Source: Oscillospiraceae bacterium (GTDB lineage: Bacteria > Bacillota > Clostridia > Oscillospirales > Oscillospiraceae). Taken from it: a stretch of 36,718 nucleotides of DNA. Numbering within the stretch: the first letter of the stretch is position 1; every line of letters starts with the position of its first letter. The translations under genes and the position numbers were made by a program. The notes beneath the pieces were generated by a model. That model was given only the letters and a program-made list of their open reading frames with translations, made no database searches and had not been told where the DNA came from. Of this stretch, positions 23,041 to 30,492 are shown piece by piece. The stretch covers positions 1-36,718 of the forward strand of contig CACYLY010000016.1 of the NCBI GenBank assembly GCA_902775355.1. Reading direction: 5' to 3'.

Positions 23041-23175
23041 AGCATTCTTGCCGGCATGGTCTTGAACATCATCGGCGCCGTCTTGCCGGCGCTGGCTCCC
23101 TTCGGGGACTGCGGCGCCGCCTTCGGCTTTGCGCGGGGAGCGGCAGCCCGATGCTCTGACCATGCCCTGCCTGAA
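23041..23175 (+). ncRNA. Highly structured segment between the two STAS genes
   Basis: A multi-branch fold is predicted by eye: GGCATGGTC (23053-23061) pairs with GACCATGCC (23158-23166), CATCGG (23070-23075) with CCGATG (23148-23153), and inside are CGCCG/CGGCG (23076-23080/23087-23091) and a TTCG tetraloop hairpin (TCCC 23097-23100, GGGA 23105-23108). No named RNA family is recognised. It may be a leader element of the fusion gene or a small RNA. Confidence 0.35.
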
Positions 23176-23199
23176 AAACAAAGGAAAAGGTGATACTAT

Positions 23200-24756
23200 A
23201 TGACCATCGAACTGAAGGGACGCATCGACTCCAACAACGCCGCCCGGGTGGAGGCGGAGATCCTGCAGAAGCTGGCCGGGGCGGAGGATCAGGCCCTGAC
23301 GCTGGACGCCGCGGGGCTGGAATACATCTCCAGCGCCGGGCTGCGGGTGATCCTGCGATTGAAAAAATCCCATCCGGAGCTGCGGATCCTCAACGTCAGC
23401 TCCGAGGTCTACGAGATCCTGGACATGACCGGCTTCACCGAGATGATGACCGTGGAGAAGGCCTATCGGGTGATCTCCATCGAGGGCTGCGAGGAGATCG
23501 GCCGAGGCGCCAACGGCAAGCTCTACCGTATCGACCAGGACAACGTGGTGAAGGTCTACAAGAACGCGGACGCGCTGGAGGACATCCGGCACGAGCGGGA
23601 AATGGCCAAAATGGCGCTGATCCTGGGGATTCCCACGGCCATCTCCTACGACGTGGTGAAGGTGGGGGAGAGCTACGGCTCGGTATTCGAGCTGCTGAAC
23701 GCCCGCTCCTTTGCCAAGATCCTGGCCCGGGAGCCGGAAAAGCTGGACTGGTGCGTGCAGGAATTCGTGAACATGCTGAAAAAGATCCACGGCACCCGGG
23801 TGCCCGCCGGGAAGCTGCCCGACATGCGGGAGACGGCCATCGGCTGGGCCCGTTTCATGCAGGACTATCTGCCGGAGGAGGCGGGGAAGAAGCTCCTCTC
23901 GCTGATGGAGGCGGTGCCCCATGACGACCATATGATCCACGGGGACTATCACACCAAGAACCTGGAGCTGCAGAACGACGAGGTGCTGCTCATCGACATG
24001 GACACCCTGGCGGTGGGCCACCCCATCTTTGAGCTGGGGAGCATGTACAACTCCTTCAAAGGCTTTTCCGAGCTGCATCACGAGGTCTTCGAGAAGTTCC
24101 AGGGCTATTCCTTCGAAATCGGCGCCGCCTTCTGGCACAAGGCCCTGGCCGCCTATCTGGGGACGAACTGCGAGGCGAAGATCCGGGAGGTGGAGGACAA
24201 GGCCCGCGTGGTGGGCTATACCCGGCTGATCCGGCGCAGCATCCGCCGCTACGGGCTGGACGACCCGGGCTGCCGGGCGGAGATCGAGCTCTGGAAGAAG
24301 GAGCTGCTGGAGCTGCTGGCGCGGACGGACACCCTGCTTTTCAGCCTCAACGAGCTGGAGCTGGAGGCGGTGACGGAGAATCTGCCGGAGCTCCAGGCCT
24401 TCGTGGAGGAACGGCTGGAGGCGGCGGACTGCCCCATGAAGGCCAGGATGCAGATCAGCCTGGCCGTGGAGGAGATCTTCGTAAACATCGCCCATTACGC
24501 ATACGCGCCGGAGAAAGGAATGGCCACCGTGCGGGTGGAGATCTCCGAGGATCCGGTGACGGTGACCATCACCTTCCTGGACCACGGGGTGCCCTTCGAC
24601 CCCCTGGCCAAGGCCGATCCGGACCTGAGTCTGGACGCGGAGGAGCGGAAGATCGGCGGCCTGGGGATCTTCCTGACCCGGCAGATCATGGACGATGTGG
24701 CCTATGCGTATAAAAACGGACAGAATATTCTGACGCTGAAAAAGAAACTGGGATAA
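23200..24756 (+). CDS. STAS - APH-like kinase - RsbW/SpoIIAB-like ATPase fusion
   Basis: A 518-residue protein with three domains. Residues 1-88 are a STAS domain with YISSAGLRV, an anti-anti-sigma type serine included. Residues about 95-370 form an aminoglycoside-phosphotransferase/choline-kinase-like kinase: GRGANGK loop near 101, VVKVYK with the ATP-site Lys, HGDYHTKN near 246 and LLIDMDTL near 264, all catalytic residues intact. I recall this part from the TIGR02172 phosphotransferase family. Residues about 395-518 are a GHKL ATPase: EEIFVNIAHYAY (N box, 423), DHGVPFDP (461), GGLGIFLTRQ (486), as in SpoIIAB/RsbW anti-sigma kinases. One chain therefore joins an antagonist, a kinase of unknown target and an anti-sigma-type kinase. 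The ATG follows GGAAAAGG. Confidence 0.88.
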   Translation: MTIELKGRIDSNNAARVEAEILQKLAGAEDQALTLDAAGLEYISSAGLRVILRLKKSHPELRILNVSSEVYEILDMTGFTEMMTVEKAYRVISIEGCEEIGRGANGKLYRIDQDNVVKVYKNADALEDIRHEREMAKMALILGIPTAISYDVVKVGESYGSVFELLNARSFAKILAREPEKLDWCVQEFVNMLKKIHGTRVPAGKLPDMRETAIGWARFMQDYLPEEAGKKLLSLMEAVPHDDHMIHGDYHTKNLELQNDEVLLIDMDTLAVGHPIFELGSMYNSFKGFSELHHEVFEKFQGYSFEIGAAFWHKALAAYLGTNCEAKIREVEDKARVVGYTRLIRRSIRRYGLDDPGCRAEIELWKKELLELLARTDTLLFSLNELELEAVTENLPELQAFVEERLEAADCPMKARMQISLAVEEIFVNIAHYAYAPEKGMATVRVEISEDPVTVTITFLDHGVPFDPLAKADPDLSLDAEERKIGGLGIFLTRQIMDDVAYAYKNGQNILTLKKKLG

Positions 24757-24761
24757 GCAAG

Positions 24762-25628
24762 ATGGACATTCCTCAAAAAATCGACCTGCATATGCACAGC
24801 TCCGTCTCCGACGGCAGCGACAGCCCGGCGCAGCTCCTGGCAGCGGTCAGAAGCGCCGGGCTGGGCCTCTTTGCGCTGACGGACCACGACGCCGTCAAGG
24901 GCTGCGCGGCGCTGCGGGAGCTGTTGGAGCCGGGGGATCCGCTGTTTCTGCCGGGCGTGGAGTTCTCCTGCCGGGACGGGGAGGGGAAGTACCACATCCT
25001 GGGCTACGGCTACGATCCCCAGTCTCCGGCCATCCTCGGCCTGGTGGAGATCAGCCACGGCCTGCGCCTGAAAAAGGTCCATGCCAGGCTTGCCTTTCTG
25101 GAGCGGGAGTTCGGCTTCGTCTTTCCGGAGGAGGAGAGACGCCGCCTCCTGGCCAGGGACAATCCGGGCAAGCCTCACATCGGCAATCTGATGGTGAAGC
25201 TGGGCTATGCCGAGAGCAAGGAGCAGGCCATCCGGGAGTTTATCAACAAGCTCTCCCTTCCCGACGATTTTATCCGCCCCGAGCAGGCCATTACCGGCAT
25301 CCTGGCCGCAGGAGGCGTCCCCGTGCTGGCCCATCCTTCCTACGGGGACGGGGATCAGCTCATCCTGGGGGAGGAGATGGACAGTCGTCTGCGGCGGCTG
25401 ATGGGCTTCGGCCTGCAGGGTCTGGAGGCGTTTTACTCCGGCTTTACCGCCAAGCTCACCCGGGAACTGCTGGAGCTGGCCGGGCGCTACGGGCTCTATG
25501 TCACGGCGGGCAGCGACTATCACGGCAAGAACAAGCTCATCTCCCTGGGAGACACGGGCCTGGAGGACGCTTCCCGGGGGCCGGAGGGCCTGCTGCGCTT
25601 CTTCGCGGAGGTGAGAGAAAGACTGTGA
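24762..25628 (+). CDS. PHP-domain metal-dependent phosphoesterase
   Basis: A 288-residue PHP phosphoesterase. The four metal motifs are visible: IDLHMHS (His10 and His12), LTDHDAV near 45, GVEFSC, and later VLAHPSY and TAGSDYHG. The family (YciV/RnaseAM, TrpH-like) trims 5' ends of RNA or removes phosphate from nucleotides, so a nucleotide or RNA substrate is likely. It starts six bases after the fusion gene stop and its stop overlaps the following GTG start (GTGA), showing tight translational linkage with both neighbours. A functional link to the sigma-regulation fusion is only suggested by this linkage. Confidence 0.9.
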   Translation: MDIPQKIDLHMHSSVSDGSDSPAQLLAAVRSAGLGLFALTDHDAVKGCAALRELLEPGDPLFLPGVEFSCRDGEGKYHILGYGYDPQSPAILGLVEISHGLRLKKVHARLAFLEREFGFVFPEEERRRLLARDNPGKPHIGNLMVKLGYAESKEQAIREFINKLSLPDDFIRPEQAITGILAAGGVPVLAHPSYGDGDQLILGEEMDSRLRRLMGFGLQGLEAFYSGFTAKLTRELLELAGRYGLYVTAGSDYHGKNKLISLGDTGLEDASRGPEGLLRFFAEVRERL

Positions 25629-26836
25629 GGTTCGACACCCGGGACAAAAAGCCCAAGCTCTATGATCTGCTGGCCCAGGCCCTGACGCTGGGGCTGATCC
25701 TGTTCCTGCTGATCCGCCGGGGGGCGGAGCGCCACGGCGTGCTCATCAGCGCCCTGATCGGGATTTTCGTCCTGGCGGCGGTGATCCAGCTGATCGCGGT
25801 CTTTTTCAAGCAGATCCAGTACAATCCCTATTCCTACAACACCATCTATTACATGGGCTTCGCCCTGTTTTTGCTGGTGGTGTGGATCATGCAGATCTAT
25901 ATCACCGCGCAGCTGATCCGCAGCCCGGAGGAATACCGGGTGGAGGCGGTCCTGCACATCCTGCTGGGCTCGGCGAAAAACTACATGCTGCTGTCCTCGC
26001 CCTTCCTGCTGGTCTTTTCCGTCGCGCTGTGCGTGTCCAACGTCTCCCTGATCCGGCACGAGGGGAAGCGGCTCGTGAACGTGCTGGGGATCCTGCTGTC
26101 CTTTTTGCTGGTGGGGGGACTGTTGTTTCTTTTCTTCTTCGACCGCTTTGCCTCCGGCAGCCGGCGGGAGGTCATGTTCCACGATCTCATCGCCAACCTC
26201 TTTGCGGCGGTGTATCTCTACTTTGAGTGTATGCTCATCGGCGCCATGGTGGCCGACAGCATCGCCGCCAGGTACGAGCCGGAGCCGGACAAGGATTTTC
26301 TCATCATTCTGGGCTGCGGCATCCGGAAGGACGGCACGCCCTCGCCCCTGCTGCGGGGCCGGATCGACCGGGCCCTGGCCTTTGCCGAAAAGCAGAAGGC
26401 GATGACCGGCAAGGACCTGATCTTCGTGACCTCCGGCGGGCAGGGGCCGGACGAGTGCGTCTCCGAGAGCGCGGCCATGAAGGGCTACCTGCTGGAGAAG
26501 GGGGTCCCGGAGGAGCGGATCATCGAGGAGGATCGATCCACCAGCACCTTCGAGAACATGAAATTCTCCAAAGAGAAGATCCAGGCGGTGAACCCCGCCG
26601 GGAAAGTGGCCTTCGCCACCACCAACTACCACGTGTTCCGCAGCGGGCTCTACGCCCGGCGGGTCAAGATGCGGGCGGTAGGCATGGGGGCCAGGACCCG
26701 CTGGTATTTCTGGCCCAACGCCGCGGTGCGGGAGTTCGTGGGCCTGCTCACCGCCCACCGGCTGAAGCAGGGCCTGATCTTCGGCGGCATGCTGCTCTTC
26801 TACACCGTGCTGACCCTGCTGGCCTACCGGAACTGA
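25625..26836 (+). CDS. Membrane protein with YdcF/SanA/ElyC (DUF218) domain
   Basis: A 403-residue protein: about six transmembrane helices in the first 215 residues, a DUF218 domain from about 225 to 375, and a closing hydrophobic helix at the C terminus. DUF218 motifs are LIILGCGIRKDG, SGGQGPDECVSE, STSTFENMKFSK and TTNYHVFRSG. Relatives act in cell-envelope homeostasis (SanA, ElyC), but the reaction is unknown. The start is GTG at 25625 overlapping the PHP gene stop (GTGA). An intergenic hairpin at 26947-26972 probably ends the transcript. Confidence 0.88.
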   Translation: MRFDTRDKKPKLYDLLAQALTLGLILFLLIRRGAERHGVLISALIGIFVLAAVIQLIAVFFKQIQYNPYSYNTIYYMGFALFLLVVWIMQIYITAQLIRSPEEYRVEAVLHILLGSAKNYMLLSSPFLLVFSVALCVSNVSLIRHEGKRLVNVLGILLSFLLVGGLLFLFFFDRFASGSRREVMFHDLIANLFAAVYLYFECMLIGAMVADSIAARYEPEPDKDFLIILGCGIRKDGTPSPLLRGRIDRALAFAEKQKAMTGKDLIFVTSGGQGPDECVSESAAMKGYLLEKGVPEERIIEEDRSTSTFENMKFSKEKIQAVNPAGKVAFATTNYHVFRSGLYARRVKMRAVGMGARTRWYFWPNAAVREFVGLLTAHRLKQGLIFGGMLLFYTVLTLLAYRN

Positions 26837-26946
26837 CTTCGCGGGAGAGAAAGAACCTGAGGAGCGCCCGGCCCTATAAGACGGCTTCCGGCCGCCGCGG
26901 AAACCGTGCAGAAGAATCGCAGATGCGGGACAAAGCTTCGTCACAG

Positions 26947-26972
26947 GAGCGGGACAAATCTTTGTCTCGCTC
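26947..26972 (+). terminator. Terminator after the YdcF-type gene
   Basis: GAGCGGGACAAA (26947-26958) pairs with TTTGTCTCGCTC (26961-26972), 11 of 12 Watson-Crick plus one G-U, followed by TTGTATTTTG. A good intrinsic terminator. The remaining bases 26837-26946 show no gene. Confidence 0.7.
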
Positions 26973-27001
26973 TTGTATTTTGTTGGTTTCTTTGGTAAAA
27001 T
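26973..27001 (+). promoter_or_regulatory. Promoter of the M50-scpA run
   Basis: TTGTAT (26973-26978), 17 bases, TAAAAT (26996-27001), directly downstream of the terminator. Transcription would begin near 27008, only about nine bases before the GTG at 27017. Confidence 0.5.
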
Positions 27002-27016
27002 AACAATATTCTGGGG

Positions 27017-27712
27017 GTGAAGGCGATCAACGGACTGAGCGATATTGCAAACATCTTTGATTTTGATCAGGTGCGGGACATTTTGATCCGCGTGATCCCG
27101 GCGCTGTTGTGCATCACGCTCCACGAGCTGTCCCACGGCTTCGCGGCTTACGCGCTGGGGGACGACACGGCGAAGAACGCCGGTCGCCTTTCCCTGAACC
27201 CCATCAAGCATCTGGATCCCATGGGCCTGCTGATGATGGTGATCTTCGGCTTCGGCTACGCAAAGCCGGTGCCGGTGAACATGATGAAGTTCCGCAACCC
27301 CAAGCGGGGCATGGCCATCACCGCCTTTGCCGGTCCGCTGAGCAATGTGGTCATCGCGGCGGTGTTTCTGTTTCTCTACGGGCTGTTTCTGCCGGGACTG
27401 TACGGCAGGGGCGCCGTGGCGGAGATCGTGCTGGACATGCTGCAGACCACCGCGACCCTGAGTCTGGCCATGGGCATTTTCAATCTGCTGCCCATCCCCC
27501 CGCTGGACGGGTCCAAGGTGCTCTTCTCCCTGATCCCGGATGAGGCCTACCTGAAGCTGATGCGGGTGGAACGCTACGGCTTCATCGTTCTGGCGGTGCT
27601 GCTCTATACCGGCGTGCTGGACACGCCGCTGTATTGGCTGCTGGACGGGGGGATAAAGCTTCTCATGCCCCTGGCCCAATGGGGCTTTGGCCTGGGCAGG
27701 CTGATATTTTAG
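27017..27712 (+). CDS. Site-2 protease family zinc metalloprotease (M50)
   Basis: A 231-residue multi-spanning membrane protease. HELSH (36-40) in the first transmembrane helix supplies two zinc ligands and the catalytic Glu; NLLPIPPLDGSK near 160 supplies the third ligand (Asp). No PDZ or CBS domain is present, so it is the short S2P/YwhC-like type common just upstream of scpA in Firmicutes. The start is GTG; a ribosome site at normal spacing is lacking (GGGG abuts the GTG), so initiation may be leaderless-like. An alternative GTG at 27071 would remove part of the first helix. Confidence 0.9.
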   Translation: MKAINGLSDIANIFDFDQVRDILIRVIPALLCITLHELSHGFAAYALGDDTAKNAGRLSLNPIKHLDPMGLLMMVIFGFGYAKPVPVNMMKFRNPKRGMAITAFAGPLSNVVIAAVFLFLYGLFLPGLYGRGAVAEIVLDMLQTTATLSLAMGIFNLLPIPPLDGSKVLFSLIPDEAYLKLMRVERYGFIVLAVLLYTGVLDTPLYWLLDGGIKLLMPLAQWGFGLGRLIF

Positions 27713-27732
27713 GTCGAGTTGGCGGGTGTGTG

Positions 27733-28518
27733 ATGGAAAACCCCAATTTTCACCTGCAGGGCATCGTCCATGAGAAGGACGAGCTGCAGGATTTCGAAGG
27801 CCCCCTGAGCCTGATCCTGCAGCTGCTGCAGAAAAACAAGATCGAGATCCGGGACCTGCAGATCTCCCTGATCCTGGACCAGTATCTGGCCTGGATGGAC
27901 GAGATGCAGAGCATGGACCTGGAGATCGCCAGCGAATTCGTGCAGATGGCCTCCCATCTGCTGTATATCAAGACCCGCACCCTCCTCAGCTCTGAGGAGG
28001 AGGTCTCAGAGCTGGAGACCCTGATGGAGTCTCTGGAACAGCTGAAGGCCCGGGACAATCTGGGGGCCGTGCGCCAGGTGCTGCCGGCGCTGAAAACCGC
28101 CTCCGAGCGGGGCCTGCTCTATTTCCCCAAGCTGCCGGAGCCCCTGCCCAAGGGCGCGAAGGAATACGAATACCGGCACGACCCGGTGGATTTGCTGAAG
28201 GCCCTGCGGACCATGTTCCTGCGCGGTCTGCCGCTGCCGGAGGAGGAAGAGAGCCTCAGCGCCGCCATCCCCAGCCGCATCATCTACAGCGTGCGCAGCA
28301 AGAGCCGGGAGCTGCTGGAGCGGCTGCGCCTGGGCCCCGCCCTGCTGGAGGAGCTGTACGCGCGCTGCGCCACCCGCTCGGAGCTGGTGGCCACCTTCCT
28401 GTCCGTGCTGGAGCTGTGCAGCATGGGCAGCGTGCATATCGAACGGGAGGAAGCCGGTTACCGCCTGGAATACATCGGCGGGGAAACGGAAGAGCTCCTG
28501 GAAAAGATCGAGGAATAA
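27733..28518 (+). CDS. scpA: Segregation and condensation protein A
   Basis: A 261-residue kleisin of the SMC condensin-like complex, which with ScpB bridges the Smc dimer for chromosome segregation. The conserved N-terminal segment is DFEGPLSLILQLL, then KIEIRDLQISLIL; the C-terminal winged helix (LEEL, SELVATFLSVLEL) contacts the Smc head. Length is typical. Start: ATG at 27733, with only a weak GGCGGG site; 20 bases separate it from the protease gene. Its stop is followed at once by an inverted-repeat element at 28519. Confidence 0.95.
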   Translation: MENPNFHLQGIVHEKDELQDFEGPLSLILQLLQKNKIEIRDLQISLILDQYLAWMDEMQSMDLEIASEFVQMASHLLYIKTRTLLSSEEEVSELETLMESLEQLKARDNLGAVRQVLPALKTASERGLLYFPKLPEPLPKGAKEYEYRHDPVDLLKALRTMFLRGLPLPEEEESLSAAIPSRIIYSVRSKSRELLERLRLGPALLEELYARCATRSELVATFLSVLELCSMGSVHIEREEAGYRLEYIGGETEELLEKIEE

Positions 28519-28682
28519 ACACTATGCTCGAATAGGAAGCTTCCCTGTGATTTGCGAGCAGAATTTGCGCCAGACGAGGCGGCTTTCGCAGAGCATAATG
28601 GAGATATATGGTCAAGAAAGACAACGAAGTATGGCACAAATTCTGCCGGAAAGTATGGAAGATTTCTGTTCGAGGATAGTGT
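28519..28682. mobile_element. 164-bp element with terminal inverted repeats between scpA and scpB
   Basis: The ends are inverted copies: 28520-28544 against 28657-28681 match at 21 of 25 bases, and an inner pair, 28558-28572 against 28632-28646, matches at 14 of 15. The element starts directly after the scpA stop codon and ends five bases before the scpB ATG, carrying that gene's GAGGA site (28672-28676). It holds no plausible protein and is AT-richer than its neighbours. A small non-autonomous element (MITE-like) or a large RNA hairpin are the two readings; no clear target-site duplication is visible. Confidence 0.55.
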
Positions 28683-28686
28683 AGAT

Positions 28687-29301
28687 ATGGATATTTCTGC
28701 CGCCCTTGAGGCTATACTGTTTGCTGCGGGGGAGAGCGTGCCCCTGGCCCGGCTTTCCCTGGTGCTGGATACCGACGAGACGGAGCTGAGCCAGATCGCC
28801 GCGGAGCTGGCCGAGCGCTATGAGCGGGAGGAACGGGGCCTGCGCATCCTGCGGCTGGACGATAAGCTGCAGATGTGCTCCGCGCCGGACTACGCCCCCT
28901 ATGTGATCAAGACCCTGGAGCAGCGCAAGCCCCCCATGCTCTCCCAGAGCGCGCTGGAGACCCTGGCTGTCGTGGCCTATTTCCAGCCGGTGACCCGGGC
29001 CTACATCGACCGGGTCCGCGGGGTGGACAGCTCCTATACCGTGAGCTCCCTGCTGGAGCGGGGGCTCATCGAAATCAGCGGCCGCCTGGAGGCCCCGGGC
29101 CGGCCCGCCATCTTCCGCACCACCGACGTGTTCCTGCGCACCATGGGCGTATCGGAGCTCTCCCAGCTGCCGCCCCTGCCGGACCTGACGGGGAGCGAGG
29201 GCGTGGAAAAGCTCCAGAAAGCCATTGACGAACTGCAAAACGCCGCCGGAGACGACCAGCTTCGCATCAGCGAGGTGACGGAACCGGCGAAGGAGGCATG
29301 A
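28687..29301 (+). CDS. scpB: Segregation and condensation protein B
   Basis: A 204-residue protein with two winged helices, the usual length. It starts MDISAALEAILFAAGESV, the family's N-terminal pattern, and contains LSQSALETLAVVAYFQPVTRAYIDRVRGVDS, quoted here only by its start LSQSALETL and end VRGVDS. It dimerises and binds ScpA. The ATG at 28687 is chosen because homology begins there; the open frame runs back to 28552, but that stretch lies inside the inverted-repeat element. GAGGA lies 10 bases upstream. Confidence 0.94.
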   Translation: MDISAALEAILFAAGESVPLARLSLVLDTDETELSQIAAELAERYEREERGLRILRLDDKLQMCSAPDYAPYVIKTLEQRKPPMLSQSALETLAVVAYFQPVTRAYIDRVRGVDSSYTVSSLLERGLIEISGRLEAPGRPAIFRTTDVFLRTMGVSELSQLPPLPDLTGSEGVEKLQKAIDELQNAAGDDQLRISEVTEPAKEA

Positions 29302-29304
29302 GAT

Positions 29305-30063
29305 TTGGTTGGTTGGATCATCCTCGGCGTTTTTCTCGCCCTGCTGGCCCTGATCCTGTTCATCCCCCTGGGGGTGGATCTGGGCAACGAGGGAGGACAG
29401 TTTCATCTGTCGGCCAAGGTGGGCGGTCTTCTGATTCAGCTGCTGCCCAAGACCGAGAAAAAGCCCAAGAAGGAAAAGGAAGAAAAGAAAAAGAAGAAAG
29501 CCGAGGAAGAGGAGGAAGAGGAGCCCAAGCCCAAAAAGAAGCGCTCCCTGCCCTTCAACCGGGACGAGCTGCTGGAGCTGCTGCATGTGGCGCTCCGGAG
29601 CATCGGCAAATTCGGCCGGGCCTGGCATGTGGACCGCTTCGTGCTCCACTATGTGGCCGCGGGGAACGATCCCTATGACACGGCCATGACCTACGGCTGG
29701 GTCAACGCCGCCCTGTCCAGCCTCTCGCCCCTGTGTCAGAAGCGCTTCCAAGTACGGGACTGCAGCGTCTGGACCGACGTGGACTTCACCCAGGACAAGA
29801 CCTTTCTGGAGCTGGGGCTCGCCATGACCATCACCTTCTGGCGCCTGAACGGCGTCATCAACAGCCTTCTTTTCGGCGCGCTGAAGATCCTGATCCGCAG
29901 CAAGCGCCGCAAAAAGAAAGAGGCCAAGGCTCTGAAAAAGGCGCAGAAGGCGGCCCAGACCGCTCCCGAAGCGCAAGAGGCGGCGCAGGCCGCTCCCGAT
30001 ACGGATCAAAAAGAAAAGAAAGAAAACATACAGGAAGAGGAAAGGATGGCAGCAAATGGATAA
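29305..30063 (+). CDS. DUF2953 membrane-anchored protein
   Basis: A 252-residue protein of the DUF2953 family, which is usually next to ytfJ in spore formers. An N-terminal transmembrane helix (WIILGVFLALLALILF) is followed by a Lys/Glu low-complexity linker around residues 48-80, a conserved core, and a Lys/Ala-rich C-terminal tail. The start is TTG at 29305 with a perfect AAGGAGG eight bases upstream (29290-29296); no ATG in frame is near. Its stop overlaps the next gene by eight bases. Function unknown; a sporulation or envelope role is suggested by the neighbour. Confidence 0.82.
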   Translation: MVGWIILGVFLALLALILFIPLGVDLGNEGGQFHLSAKVGGLLIQLLPKTEKKPKKEKEEKKKKKAEEEEEEEPKPKKKRSLPFNRDELLELLHVALRSIGKFGRAWHVDRFVLHYVAAGNDPYDTAMTYGWVNAALSSLSPLCQKRFQVRDCSVWTDVDFTQDKTFLELGLAMTITFWRLNGVINSLLFGALKILIRSKRRKKKEAKALKKAQKAAQTAPEAQEAAQAAPDTDQKEKKENIQEEERMAANG

Positions 30064-30436
30064 CATCAACCCGATCGGTGAACTCATGCAGTCCACCATG
30101 GAAAATGTCAAGAGCATTCTCAAGGTCGACGAGGTGGTGGGCGAACCCATCTACACGCCCGACGGCATCACCCTGGTCCCCATCTCCCGCATCAGCGTGG
30201 GCTTCGGCGGCGGCGGCGTGGAGTTTACGCCCAAGAAGGCCGGCAGCCGTCCCTACGGCGGCGGCAACGCCACCGGCGTGAAGATCGAGCCCATCGGCTT
30301 CCTGGTGATCAAAGAGGGGAGCGTGCGAATGATCAACATCACCCCGCCCGCCAGCACCACCGTGGACCGGATCATCGACCTGGTGCCCCAGGTGATGGAC
30401 AAGGTGGACGCCTTCATCAACAAACAGAAAGACTAA
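30056..30436 (+). CDS. Spore germination protein GerW/YtfJ family
   Basis: A 126-residue protein of the YtfJ/GerW family (also DUF1257-like in old annotations is not meant here). The glycine-rich core VGFGGGGVEF and the segment GGGNATGVKIEPIGF are the family hallmark. YtfJ in Bacillus subtilis is needed for normal germination of spores, so its presence supports a spore-forming ancestry. It overlaps the DUF2953 gene by eight bases. The core motif in the middle and full length support an intact gene. Confidence 0.92.
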   Translation: MDNINPIGELMQSTMENVKSILKVDEVVGEPIYTPDGITLVPISRISVGFGGGGVEFTPKKAGSRPYGGGNATGVKIEPIGFLVIKEGSVRMINITPPASTTVDRIIDLVPQVMDKVDAFINKQKD

Positions 30437-30459
30437 TAGCTGCCTTTGCGGCGCATACT

Positions 30460-30489
30460 AAGCACTACCTTTTTAAATAGGTGGTGCTT
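30460..30489 (+). promoter_or_regulatory. Hairpin that pairs the carboxypeptidase ribosome site
   Basis: AAGCACTACCT (30460-30470), an 8-base loop, AGGTGGTGCTT (30479-30489), 10 Watson-Crick plus one G-U pair. The AGGTGG ribosome-binding sequence of the next gene (ATG 30493) lies in the right arm, so it would be hidden when the stem forms. Confidence 0.55.
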
Positions 30490-30492
30490 ATT

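Noticed and set aside
23056-23193. A small frame between the STAS genes that reads as a hydrophobic peptide
   Set aside because: No ribosome site lies before the ATG, and the bases are better explained by RNA stems closed by GGCATGGTC/GACCATGCC.
28598-28684. A 28-codon frame inside the inverted-repeat element
   Set aside because: No convincing ribosome site, and its sequence is constrained by the inverted repeats.
28552-28686. An in-frame extension of scpB into the scpA-scpB gap
   Set aside because: It lies within the inverted-repeat element, and ScpB similarity starts at the ATG at 28687.
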